Assembly (NCBI GenBank): GCA_037127255.1
Contig: JBANSL010000005.1
Span: 2,914,001 to 2,978,000, forward strand
Origin: Persicaria tinctoria
Taxonomy: Eukaryota > Streptophyta > Magnoliopsida > Caryophyllales > Polygonaceae
Reading direction: 5' to 3'
Length of the DNA: 64,000 nt
Part shown: positions 45,500 through 55,769 of the stretch, one piece after another
Position numbering within the stretch: position 1 is the first letter of the stretch
Layout of the letters: the number at the start of each line of letters is the position of its first letter
Notes under the pieces: generated by a model
Database searches by the model: none
What the model was told of the DNA's origin: nothing
Seen by the model: only the letters and a program-made list of their open reading frames with translations
Position numbers and translations under genes: made by a program

Positions 45500-46680
45500 T
45501 CCCTGTCACACTCTATTCGGACCCTTCAAACCAGTTTAGAAGCACACGACGTCGTTTCGCCTATAAAATCATAAATTGAACGACACCGTTTTGGCTCACA
45601 CGACGTCGTTCCAAGTCTTCACCTTCTTCGTTTACATTTCAAGAGCAACACCATGGCAAATCTCCTCCAGTGTTCGACAGAATCCAATTCCAGTTAGACC
45701 TGTCAAAACACAACCCGACCCGACCGACCGAAATTTTTTGGGTCAAGACCCGGAAATTTTGACCCGGGAATTTTTTTCGACCCGAACCCGAAAACCCGGA
45801 AATTTTCCGGGTAATCTGGGTTTGGACCCGGTGACCCGATTTACCCGATTGACCCGGTGACCCGGTTGACCCGGTTGATTTATAATTAAATATAATTAAA
45901 TTTTTTATATTTAATTAAAATTTATCGTAAAATTATCAAATTATGATTTTTTTAATTTAAAAAAGAAAAAATTGACAAACCCGAAATCGGCCCGAACCCG
46001 CCCGAAACCCGATCAAACCCGGGTTCTAGTCAACCCGAAAAACCCGAAACCCGTTTTACCCGGGACCCGTTTTACCCGAGACCCGGAGTGACCCGACCCG
46101 AACCCGACCGGAATGACCCGTTTGACAGGTCTAATTCCAGTTCATTGGCAATGGCAAAGCTCCTCCAGTGTTCGACGGAATCCAATTCCAGAAGAAAAAA
46201 AAAAAGAAGAACCCGTCTTCCTCACCCGTCTGCTCACAGACGACGACGGAAAAGGACGGCCGAACCAGATCTGAACTGAAGCATTTGTCCGCGCGCGATC
46301 AAGAATGGCCGAACCGGAAGCATTTTTTACTAGAGATCTTCAGAATCGTTTCATATACTATAGGTTTGTCCTCGGGTGCAGTGACCGTCAAGCCTATTGG
46401 GATGTTGTACGAGAGCCCGACCTCCCTCACATAGCACCCTTGATGGCACGATCAAGGATGCAAGGCCATATAAATGGCATAGACGTTGGGGATCGTTTTT
46501 CTTACCGATCGGAGATGCGTCAACTAGGCCTGCACGGGGAGTTTCGACGAGGTATCACTCTCAGCAACCCAGACGAAAATGGTGTGGTTTGTGCGAGGCA
46601 TAAGGTGAACAGGAAGAAAAAAGGCTCACAAATTTTTTTAAAAAAAGGCTCACAAATTTTAAAAAATAAATAAAATAAGA
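45500..46680 (+). pseudogene. Degraded gene region with a partial SRA-YDG-like ORF, interrupted by a hAT MITE
   Basis: TATA-like CTATAAAATC (45560-45569) precedes ATGGCAAATCTCCTCCAGTG (45652), a segment repeated at 46150-46190 on the other side of the inserted MITE. A second ORF (46305-46673) reads MAEPEAFF and then HINGIDVGDRFSYRSEMRQL followed by GLHGEFRRGI. The pattern GHVPGVEVGDxFxYRxEL plus GLHRxxQxGI is characteristic of SRA-YDG domains, which bind methylated DNA in SUVH/VIM-type proteins. Only the first 40 or so residues of such a domain are present. It then runs into a duplicated AGGCATAAGGTGAACAGG repeat. Probably a gene fragment. Confidence 0.4.
45695..46133. mobile_element. hAT-type MITE, second member of the TAGACCTGTCAAA family
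   Basis: Ends TAGACCTGTCAAAA and TTTGACAGGTCTA, with a perfect 8-bp duplication ATTCCAGT (45687-45694 and 46134-46141). The interior closely matches 9943-10344, so this family was active and is present at two unrelated sites in the window. Confidence 0.9.
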
Positions 46681-46766
46681 AGAGGCATAAGGTGAACAGG
46701 AAGAAAAAAGGGAAACAGGGGAAGAAAAAGAGGGAATTAGAAGGTTAATAAGATACTGAACATTTG

Positions 46767-46838
46767 AGGCATAAGGGGGAATCGAACCCAGGACCAGCGC
46801 TCTCCCAGACACGCCAGCCACCACTAAGCTACTATGCA
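46767..46838 (-). mobile_element. tRNA-derived SINE head or tRNA relic
   Basis: The minus strand reads GCATAGTAGCTTAGTGGTGG and then GGTCCTGGGTTCGATTCCCC. Box A and box B have tRNA spacing, and the acceptor-like ends (GCATAGT/CTTATGC) pair at most positions. Adjacent sequence holds two copies of AGGCATAAGGTGAACAGG. It is likely the 5' part of a SINE. An intact anticodon arm was not found. Confidence 0.5.
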
Positions 46839-47368
46839 TTTCTGTGTTACCATCCGCTCTCAAACTACATATACTAAACTATTTTTTTCCAGGGGGGCTC
46901 GAGCCACCGCATGCCCCCTCCCTTCGCCCCTGGTAGTATTACATTGTAATAGCTAGTATTACAAATTAAATGAGTAGAGTATTACAAAGATTTGTCATCT
47001 CATTTTATGTACGTGGTTGTTAGATCAATTAGTTTTGTAAGACTTTCAATGTCGTTAGGCCTGGTAAACATAAACCAAGGCCTGGTAAACATAAACCAGA
47101 ATTTGACCAAGTAAATAAGTAGCAAACATTATCATCCCCGTTCGAAATGCATCATTAACGTAAAGATGTACAAGGGATAGAATGAGATGTTAAATGGTGA
47201 GATCAAAATACATTACTGTTTTCATAGGTAGCAGGATTTTTTTTTTGTTAAATGCACACTTATACTGCCAAATTTTAGCAGTTGCACATGATGATCCTCC
47301 CAATATCACCTTTTATTGTGAAGTAGTAGTATGTACAACAACACATATATGGTAGAGAGGCTCTATAG
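46839..47368. other. Intergenic DNA, nothing recognised
   Basis: A short direct repeat GGCCTGGTAAACATAAACCA occurs twice (about 47059-47098). No gene is seen. Confidence 0.4.
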
Positions 47369-47489
47369 AATTGTTACGGGTCAATAGGGGCACCCGCATA
47401 CGCATCCTGGATGTGCCGCACCCGCGTACACATCCGGGATGTGCACAGGTGACATGCCCGCGCGCGCTTTGCCACACGTGTGGAGTGAA

Positions 47490-49010
47490 TGATTTAAAAA
47501 AAATTATAAACGTAAATAATAAATAAAATAAAATAATAATAATTGAATTTGATTTTAATTTTTTTATAAAAAACAAATAAAATAATAATAATTGAATTTG
47601 ATTTTAATTTATTTATAAAAAAACAAATAAAATAATAATAATTGAGTTTGATTTTATTTTATTTATAAAAAACAAATAAAATAATAATAATTGAGTTTGA
47701 TTTTATTTTATTTATAAAAAAAATAAATAATAAAAATTTAGTTTGATTTTAATTTATTTACAAAAAAAATTAAGGTGTAATAAAAACATAAATTACAAAT
47801 TTGAGTTTTATTTTAATTTATTTATAAATAAATTTATTTTTATATTTATTTATAGAAAAAATAAACACATAAATAATAAATAAAAGAAAATAATTTAGTT
47901 ATATCAAATAAATAACATTAATACTTTAAACAATCAAAATTAAGTTTTATTTTAATTTATTTATAAAAAAATTATAAGAGAGTACAAACATACATTACAC
48001 AATCCTAAAAAAATATTAAATGAAATATATTAATTAATTTATAAAAAAACAAATCAAAACATTAAACAATAAATAATAAATACAATTAATTTAATTTATA
48101 AAATAAATGAAATAAACATAAATAAGAAATAAAATAAAATCATTTATTTGTAAATAAATAAGTTTATAAATAAATAAACAATAAATAATTTTTTTTAAAA
48201 ATTTATTTATAGAAAAAATAAACACATAAATAATAAATAAAAGAAAATAATTTAGTTATATCAAATAAATAACATTAATACATAATAAATAAAAAAATAA
48301 AAACGTAATAATAATAAAACAAATAAAATAATAATAATTGAATTTGATTTTAAATTATTTATAAAAAAACAAATAAAATAATAATAATTGAGTTTGATTT
48401 TAATTTATTTATAAAAAAAATTATAAATAAAAGAAAATAAACACATAAATAATAAATAAAAGAAAATAATTTAGTTATATCAAATAAATAACATTAATAC
48501 TTTAAACAAACAAAATTGAGTTTTATTTTAATTTATTTATAAAAAAAATATAAGAGAGTACAAACATACATTACACAATCCTAAAAAAATATTAAATGAA
48601 ATATATTAATTAATTTATAAAAAAAAACAAATCAAAACATTAAACAATAAATAATAAATACAGTTAATTGAATTTATAAAATAAATGAAATAAACATAAA
48701 TAAGAAATAAAATAAAATCATTAATAATAATTGAGTTTGATTTTATTTTATTTATAAAAAAACAAATAAAATAATAATAATTGAGTTTGATTTTATTTTA
48801 TTTATAAAAAAACAAATAAAATAATAATAATTGAGTTTGATTTTATTTTATTTATAAAAAAATTTATAGTGTAAAAAAACATAAATTACAAAAGAATTAT
48901 ATTTCATAATTACTTATTATAAAAATTATATATATATACATAAAATAAAAATAATTTGTTTATATAAATAAATAAATTAATAATTAATAAAAAAATATTT
49001 AATAATTATA
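47490..49010. repeat. AT-rich tandem repeat array in the left half of the 4.3-kb element
   Basis: Units of roughly 50-58 bp containing AACAAATAAAATAATAATAA and TTGAGTTTGATTTTA recur near 47565, 47616, 47667, 48360, 48720, 48776 and 48834. A higher-order block of roughly 190 bp (about 47960-48145, with GAGAGTACAAACATACATTA) recurs at about 48535-48722. Confidence 0.75.
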
Positions 49011-49251
49011 TACAGAAGTACATAAGATGTGATTTCTGTGTTCTTATGGGCTCATTCTTTACATATTCTGCATCAAACATAGTATGTCTCGCAACTTATA
49101 ACTCGCACAACTAAAGCTAAGAGCAACTAGTAACATAAGCAATGGCAAATGATTCACACTAAATGTCAAACTGGAACTGTAAATGTCATGCAAACACTTT
49201 TACAATGAGCTTCATAATAAGGTTTGGTACATAATATAACTGCTAATTATT

Positions 49252-49521
49252 TTAAACCCTCGAGCGACCACTACATTCACGATTCAGTTGAAACTCTTCA
49301 ATGCTTACAGCATACTGCGCATCCATTCCGTCAACGCTGGGATCATGATTTTGTATCCAGTACTCCGTTATGGGAGGAATGGGAAATTCATTCATCATTG
49401 TGAGCTGCACAGTATGATAGATGGTTAGCGAAAAAAATGGAGTAAACTGTAATTGGAACAAGTGATGGAGAGAAGTCGAATTCATTCTTACCGACACGTA
49501 ATGCTGGCGTTTCCGAGGCAT
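49252..49521 (-). CDS. Small two-exon ORF of unknown function in the 4.3-kb element (minus side)
   Basis: The minus strand is open from ATGCCTCGGAAACGC to a TAA at 49252. A good intron is visible in it: donor after GTGTCG (GTAAGA at 49491-49486) and acceptor CTGTGCAG (ending 49405), preserving phase. Spliced, the product is about 60 residues: MPRKRQHYVS joined to LTMMNEFPIPPITEYW and a tail with AVSIEEFQLNRECSG. No family is recognised. Its start region is duplicated at 50157 onward. It may be a captured gene 5' end or a protein of the element. Translation is unproven. Confidence 0.35.
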   Translation of the reverse strand: MPRKRQHYVSVRMNSTSLHHLFQLQFTPFFSLTIYHTVQLTMMNEFPIPPITEYWIQNHDPSVDGMDAQYAVSIEEFQLNRECSGRSRV

Positions 49522-49652
49522 GAAGAGTCGATTAACTCAAACTAGCACGTTTATATGTTATCAGCATCGAGAATTCTGTTGATGATTAATAAAGGAAGAT
49601 TTGAAGCTCGAATGCAATCGCGTACCATTATGGACCATTAGTTGTGGACTAA
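49509..49652. repeat. Direct repeat DR1 (start codon region of the minus-side ORF)
   Basis: About 145 bp from GTTTCCGAGGCATGAAGAG to TTGTGGACTA, about nine-tenths identical to 50157-50302 and in the same orientation. Confidence 0.85.
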
Positions 49653-49711
49653 TCACTAACCGAATAACATAAACCTCCCCACCGAAATCAGCAAAATAAT
49701 ACAATTTAATA

Positions 49712-49946
49712 CTACCTCCGTTCCATAATACATGGGCTTTTCCTTTTTGACACGTTTTTTAAGGAGCGAAAAACTCTATGAAATATTATTTTTTTAATCA
49801 AATTTTTTATATCATTTGATACTTATTACTAATAAGTATCAAATTATATAAAAAATTTAATTAAAAAAATAATATTTCATATAGTTTTTCGCTCCTTAAA
49901 AAACGTGCCGAAAACTAAAAACCCATGTATTTTGGAACGGAGGGAG
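49712..49946. mobile_element. Stowaway MITE nested in the 4.3-kb element
   Basis: Ends CTACCTCCGTTCCATAATAC and its inverted match TATTTTGGAACGGAGGGAG, with flanking TA. The inner half is a near-perfect inverted repeat (GACACGTTTTTTAAGGAGCG facing CGCTCCTTAAAAAACGTGCC). Confidence 0.9.
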
Positions 49947-50042
49947 TATTATTTAAGTTATGAGAGGGTACACAATCAGGATGTGTGTGAACTCTGTGCG
50001 CATTTAGGATGTGCACAGACTGAGTGCACATTCAGGATGTGT

Positions 50043-50111
50043 AGGGTTTAGGGTTAGGGTTTAGGGTTTAGGGTTTAGGGTTTAGGGTTTAGGGTTAGGG
50101 TTAGGGTTTAT
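50043..50111. repeat. Interstitial telomeric repeat (TTTAGGG)n
   Basis: About ten units of TTTAGGG with some TTAGGG variants, directly after three AGGATGTG words spaced over 49978-50041. TTTAGGG is the standard plant telomere unit. The tract sits in the core of the 4.3-kb element, between two direct repeats. Confidence 0.95.
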
Positions 50112-50156
50112 GGTCGATCACATAATATATTTTTCGATGTACGTCCCAACCACCCC

Positions 50157-50302
50157 GTTTCCGAGGCATGAAGAGTCGATTAACTCAAACCAACACGTCT
50201 ATATATTATCAGCATCGAGAATTCTGTTGATTATTAACAAAAGAAGATTTGAAGCTCGAATGCAATCGCGTACCATTATGGACCATCAATTGTGGACTAG
50301 TC
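50157..50302. repeat. Direct repeat DR2 upstream of the plus-side ORF
   Basis: Second copy of DR1. It begins with the same GTTTCCGAGGCATGAAGAG, including the start of the minus-side ORF, and ends next to a TATA-like CTATAAAGAG at 50310-50319. Confidence 0.85.
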
Positions 50303-50346
50303 TATAAAGAGCACATAAAACATCACCCCCTCAAACTTTTACCCTA

Positions 50347-50603
50347 CATGGGGATATGGAGGCAAGTTCTGGCCTTCCCTAAGCATCCGGATGTGGAATT
50401 GAAGAAGTTGCAGTTCGATCTCATGACAGTGAGGAGATTCATGGAAGGTGACGGTGAAAATGGTGCAATTGTTGTGTTTGAGTGGAAGAAGAGGTAGACT
50501 GAAAAAGAATTGATGGATCGTGTCATCAAAGTGGAGGAATTAGTTGCGACCTGGCTCGGGACAGAGGCTAAGGGGAATATTGATTTCAAAGACTCGGGTA
50601 TAT
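50347..50603 (+). pseudogene. Small plus-side ORF of unknown function in the 4.3-kb element, with one internal stop
   Basis: ATG at 50347 follows a TATA-like box. The frame reads MGIWRQVLAFPKHPDVELKK, then a segment with FMEGDGENGAIVVFEWKKR. After a TAG at 50495-50497 it stays open in the same frame (MDRVIKVEELVATWLG), up to a donor-like site (CTCGG before GTATAT). It looks like a first exon that acquired one nonsense change. The family is not recognised. It is divergent from the minus-side ORF, and the DR sequence would be a shared promoter. Confidence 0.35.
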
Positions 50604-50639
50604 AACACAATTTGATTCTCTACCTGTTTAAGATGTTAA

Positions 50640-51595
50640 TTAATCTGTTTTAATTCTAAAATTAATAAGATCCAACATGTTTAACTGAAAAAGATCATAA
50701 AAAATAAAATAAAATATTTAATTTATAAAATTAAAAATATATAAAACAATAAATAAGAAATATAATAAATTAATTTATTTACAACAAAAATCAAATTTAT
50801 TAATTATAAATAAATAATTTTTTATTTATGTTTTATTATTTTTTACCAATTTATTAATTATACATATCTTTAACTGAAAAAGATCATACAAAATAAAATA
50901 TATTTTTTAGTTTATAAAATTAAAATATATATATATACAATGAATAATAAATAGAATAAATTTATTAATTTCATAAAAACAAATACAATTATAATAAAGT
51001 AGAAAAAAATATAAAGAATAAAAATAAAAATAAAAATAGTAAAAATTAAATAAAATAAATTTATTTATGACTAAAAAACATATAAAACAATAAATAATAA
51101 ATATAATAAATTAATTTATTTAAAAAAAATCAAAAATTTATAAAACAATAAAAATTCCATGCAATAAATAAATAAGTAATTATGAAATATATTATTTTTA
51201 TTAATTATTCATTTATTTATTTATATAAACAAATTATTTTTAGTTTATGTATATATAATTTTTATAATAAGTAATTATGAAATATATTATTTTTATTAAT
51301 TATTCATTTATTTTTTATTGTTTTTATATATGTATTCATTATATATATTTATATTTTTATTAATTTATTAAATAGTTATTTGTTTATTATATATTTATAT
51401 ATATATTTATCCATGTATTAATTATACTATTTTTTTCTTCAATTCTTGATTTATTTATGTATATAATCAAATTATTTTTATTTTTATTATTTATTATTTA
51501 TTTTATTATTTTATATAACTAAATTTTTTTATTTTTTTATTTTATATAACTAAATTATTTTATTTTATTTATTATTTACGTTTTTAATTTTTTTT
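50640..51595. repeat. AT-rich array in the right half of the 4.3-kb element
   Basis: Low-complexity TTTATTTATT/AATAAATAAA sequence, partly inverted relative to the left array (ATTTACG and TTATATAACTAAATTATTTT near the end match the left arm in reverse). Contains two copies of TTTAACTGAAAAAGATCATA (50679 and 50870). Confidence 0.7.
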
Positions 51596-51721
51596 AAATC
51601 CTCACTCCACACGTGTGGCAAATCCCGCTGGCATGTCACCTGGTGCACATCCTGGATGTGTACGCGGGTGCCGCACATCCAGGATGCGTATGCGGGTGCC
51701 CAACTCACCACCCAATTGTTA

Positions 51722-52107
51722 TCAGATCAGCTTTATATACAAACAAGTAACAAAGCAATATTGAAAAAAGCTTGTTTTAATGTGTACATTTTTATGCATA
51801 TGCCTTCTACAACATAAAACATCATATTAAATGCAATGGGTGGTGCATACAACTACAAGGGGGATCAATGTACGCGCAACAAATTAGAGGTTTTGGAAAA
51901 GAGAGAGTCTGAACAAAATGTTGACCACACATGTTCACCGACTGGACATCCGTAAACTCTTTGTGTATGTCAGGGATGATCAAGACTGCAATGATGCTCC
52001 TCCGTACAAGCCAAATCCGATGCAGAATTTCATTTTTACTTTAGCTCGCTCGATCAATTTGCTTGAGATTTTTAAATTTTGCATGGATTAATGTACTTGT
52101 TAGGGAT
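51722..52107. other. Intergenic DNA, nothing recognised
   Basis: Short chance ORFs only. Confidence 0.4.
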
Positions 52108-52700
52108 TTAGTGGTAATAAGAACACGAGCGCGCGCCGGAAAGAAACGGAATCACGAATAGAGAGAAATAAGGCAAGATAGAACACACAAATTTAACGTG
52201 GGAAACCCGAGTACCGGGAGGAAAACTCACGGGTGGCAAGCCAACAAATCCACTATCAAATAAGAAAGAGTACAACAAACCTTGTATGAACTACAAGGGG
52301 TAATGGACAAGACTCTCTCTTTACAACAAAGTAGAATAGGATGCTTGGAAGGAAACTAATTTGTGTGTACGTAAGCTTTGATGGGCAAATGTTTGTGGAT
52401 GGATTGAAATGTGGGGAGGAACCTCCTATTTACAACCATCAAGCATTGGGACCTATTGGAGTGTGGAAGCTTGGAGAAGAACTTGGAAGAGGTAAGAAGC
52501 TTGTAGATCCATGGAAGAATGGAGAACATTGGTGGATTCAAGGGAAGCTCTAGAATTCTCCAAATTTGATGAGGCTTGTGGAGGCTTCTAGAGAATGAAA
52601 AAAACTTGAAATCTATCAAGTTAAAGAAGCTTCTAGAAGAAGCTCAGACAAATTCATCTTCCTTAGCCCAATGATCCAAGCCCAAATGAGGGTGTTGATG
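52108..52700. mobile_element. Possible solo LTR or LTR fragment of a copia-type element
   Basis: Contains AATTTAACGTGGGAAACCC then GGAAAACTCACGGGTGGC and CAACAAATCCACTATCAA. This word set is familiar from LTRs of certain plant copia lineages. No second LTR, target-site duplication or internal coding region is visible nearby. The 70-codon ORF at 52341 lies in it and is unlikely to be a gene. Confidence 0.35.
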
Positions 52701-53228
52701 CAACCTCAACCGCGTACTGATTTGTAGATGTGGGTTTCTAGACTCCTTCTGTTTGGTTTTCACATTGAGAGTTCCATATCCAATTTCTCGATTTCTCAAG
52801 TTTCTTCAGTCATTTGATTATAAGCAGGAAATGAAAAAGATGTACTCCGTAGGAATCAAAGAAATATATGGTATGATAAGCACAAATGTGAACTAAATCA
52901 GAGATTAGAAGTTTTTACAGCGCACTCGTGCCTTGTGGTTTCGCTTTAATAATAACCACTTTGATCATCATTTCATACAAATGTGTACTTGCGTAATTAA
53001 TCGAAGAAAAACGTGCATTTTTACCGCTGCGGGTTAAAGTTGAACAACAAAGAATGTAGTCAATAAACAGCTAGAAATCAAATTTAAGTAAAAGTTGGTA
53101 ATAAAGTGAAAGTTGATTGATCTAAATTAATTATATATGGAGACCACTACATTACAGTGTATGATTACGAACAACCCAAGCACATGACGATGAACAGCCC
53201 AGACCAGACCAGACAGATCCTGCGTAAG

Positions 53229-53598
53229 TAGGGGTGTTATTCGAGCCGAACGAGCCGAGCTTGACATGACGTTCAAGGTTGTTCATTTGTTAAACGAGCT
53301 CGAGCCAAGTCGGGCCCAATTTTTAAACGAGCTTTCTTTTTTGTTTAAGCTTGGCTTGTTTTAGTAAACGAACGAGCTCGATCCAGGCTTTTTTCGAGTT
53401 TTAAATAGTTTTACTCGGTCTTAATATGTTAATTTAAATGAAATTTTAGAAATTTCGTAAAATTTGAGCTATTCGAGCCTAAATCTCGTACGAGTCGAGC
53501 TTTCAATCGAGCTTGAAAACCTGTTCAAGTTCGGCTTGTTTAGAGGAGTGAATGAGCTCGAGTCGAGCTTGAGATGTTCAACTCATATAACAACTCTA
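53229..53598. mobile_element. hAT-type MITE of the GAGCTCGAGCC family
   Basis: Left end TAGGGGTGTTATTCGAGCC and diverged inverted right end GTTCAACTCATATAACAACTCTA. Imperfect 8-bp duplication TGCGTAAG (53221-53228) and TCAGTAAG (53599-53606). Inner arms repeat GAGCTCGAG and GAGCCGAG words in both orientations. Confidence 0.7.
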
Positions 53599-53711
53599 TC
53601 AGTAAGGAAGCTTGCTTAAACGATCTCATGGGCAAATGCTAACTAATTTCTTAATTATAAGCCAACACAAGAAGCCTATTTTGGAAAATAACTACATTAA
53701 AAAAAATATTA

Positions 53712-53873
53712 CTCTCTCCATCTCAAAATATAGGTCGTTTTATTTTTTGACATATTTTTTAAGCAACTGAAAATGATATACTAGAAAATATTAACAAAAA
53801 ATATTATATACTTATTTAATTTGATAGAGTTTTACATGTCAAAAGTAAAACAACCTATATTTTGAGACGGATG
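53712..53873. mobile_element. Short Stowaway-like MITE
   Basis: Ends CTCTCTCCATCTCAAAATATAGG and CCTATATTTTGAGACGGATG, with flanking TA. Only about 160 bp. Confidence 0.75.
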
Positions 53874-55427
53874 TACGTAGAACAACATCAAGTTTCATTA
53901 ATAGATCGACCTTCTATTCACATGGGGAAAATCTCGTCAACCAGACGCACAATAGAGGTCTCAACTTTCTAGGTCATCAAGGATAGTGATGATGCCTGAT
54001 TCCTGGATCGACAACGGGAGTGCAAACACAGACTTTCTAAGTTGACTTCGGGTAGTTATGGTGGCCAAACGAACCTTTATAAATAGGTCTTGGGTAGGCA
54101 CAGGGAGCCGGGATCGCCTCAGGCGCGCGACGGGATGGGACATCGTAGGCACGCCGAGCTACAGCCTTGCTATGCATATGTCCATTCGCTGAGAGAGATC
54201 TCACCTGCATGCCGCGACACAGGAAGTCGGCTTCGACTATGCCCTTGTCGTCTCAGGTGAGCTGTGTCGCCAATATCTTCATCGACTTCTGAGATCGGCA
54301 TCACCGACACCGTGCCAATTTCGAGAAATTGACCATGTTTATAACAACCTATCCTTAATTAACTACTAAAAATAAAATATAAAGAGAGATAGAGAGATTA
54401 CGAGATATGTACGTATTTGTGTTAATCTAAAAATAAAAACCCAATATACGACTAGATAATTAAGTTGAGGGGACAAAGAAGCAAAAGAAGCTGCACAAGG
54501 ATGGGTAATCTTGGATATTGATGGAGCCATGGAGGGACACACACCAGTAATCTCCGTTGTGCAGTGTACGCCCACGAGGGGCTTTCCATCATACCTTCCC
54601 ACCTATGACAGTATGACCTATATATGCTTATATAATTAATTGTTTTTTTTTTGGTAATCATATATAATTAATTTATATGTTACGGTGTATATATAGCTAT
54701 AAATATAATCTTAGCTAGAGAGGCGACTCTATATTTTGAGGAGTATATACTATATATATACGAACACGAATCAAGTAACATATGTGGGAGCTGATTAATT
54801 TGGTATTTGAGTTTTGAGAATGGAGAGATAGAACCTAAAGTAGCAATTAAGATTCTATACACCAAAGAGCAACTTAAATCGGTGGTTCCATATATTCGAA
54901 ACCAATTCAACTCTTTTTTTTTAAAAAAAAAAAAAAAAAAAAAGAGTATTGAAAAATGTAACAAGAATTAGAGGTGCGGTTCTTATTTAGGAATTATTAA
55001 CAGCCTTAGAATTGGAGTTTTATGTTCGGACGAGATTGAGATGCTCATCTCCGATGCTCTTTTTTCACTTCGTTATTATACGAGATCTCTCGTATCTACA
55101 TGGATGGAAATCGGGCTACTGACTTGTCATCTTCAGATTCTTTATTCCAGCCGTTGTGCCCCTGTTAATACCGTTTTTGTAGTATCGTCCGAAAGGATAC
55201 TTTAAGCAAACTACCAAATTCTTTTTGTTCAAAAATTTGTTTTTTTTAATATATTATCCCTTTTGGAGTTCAAAGATTGGTCCTTTTTCAACGAGCCCGT
55301 GCTCACTTGTGTTGATTTACTTTAAAGTTTAGGCCCTATTTTCTAACGTGTCTAACTCTGATATTTGTGACTACTTTTCTCAGTTTTTCTCGATCAAAAG
55401 ATCCATAATGTGACCTTTATAAGTCAA
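53874..55427. other. Intergenic DNA, nothing recognised
   Basis: No convincing ORF. The part at 53930-54330 is less AT-rich than average but its ORFs are short and unconserved. An A-run lies at 54922-54944. Confidence 0.4.
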
Positions 55428-55720
55428 TATTGTGCTATGTGAGCTCATGTGAGGTTAACCACACACGCTTTGCTATAAGTGTGGGTTAGGATCCTAGACT
55501 TAACTAGAGTTTATAGGTTGTTAGAACTCTAGTTAGATTAGTTATGTTTGTATATATAGCTTCAGCTTAGCTTGTAATCAGTGGTAACTTTCGATCAAAG
55601 AGCAATACAGAAAATCTCCCACAAATCCAAATCTCCATTTACAGATCTGAGCTAGAGAGTGGTCAAGTGCAAGTGCACTTGATCATCGAAGTTTGAATCT
55701 CCTTGTGTAGGAGATTTATA
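55428..55720 (+). repeat. 5' LTR of copia-2
   Basis: 293 bp from TATTGTGCTATG to GGAGATTTATA. The TATA signal TGTATATATAGC lies near 55549, followed by a plausible transcription start region. Confidence 0.95.
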
Positions 55721-55769
55721 TGGTATCAGAGCTTCGTACGCTCGAATCTGCAATTGGAGAAGATCAGCA

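Larger units (their letters stand above)
47377..51713. mobile_element. 4.3-kb inverted-repeat transposon with AT-rich arrays, telomeric repeat and divergent small ORFs
   Basis: GC-rich inverted ends of about 115 bp face each other. Both arms share GGGCACCCGCATACGCATCC, CGCGTACACATCC, CAGGTGACATGCC and CCACACGTGTGGAGTGA. An 8-bp duplication AATTGTTA flanks the element (47369-47376 and 51714-51721). Inside the arms lie AT-rich arrays (47490-49010 and 50640-51595), themselves partly inverted. The core (49010-50640) holds small ORFs, a direct repeat, a Stowaway and a telomeric tract. No transposase is seen. Long ends and TSD length fit a non-autonomous Mutator-like element. An 8-bp TSD would also fit hAT, but the termini do not look like hAT. 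Confidence 0.75.

Noticed and set aside
47490..49010. Possible CRISPR-like array because of regular repeats
   Set aside because: Repeats are AT-rich, vary in length, lack unique spacers of even size, and the sequence is clearly a plant nuclear genome.
49252..51713. Centromere or telomere proximity suggested by the TTTAGGG tract
   Set aside because: The tract is short, contains variants, and lies inside a bounded insertion with a TSD. It says nothing about chromosome position.
52341..52553. 70-codon ORF starting MLGRKLICVYVSFDGQMF
   Set aside because: Lies in sequence resembling a copia LTR. No domain and no upstream promoter signals of its own.
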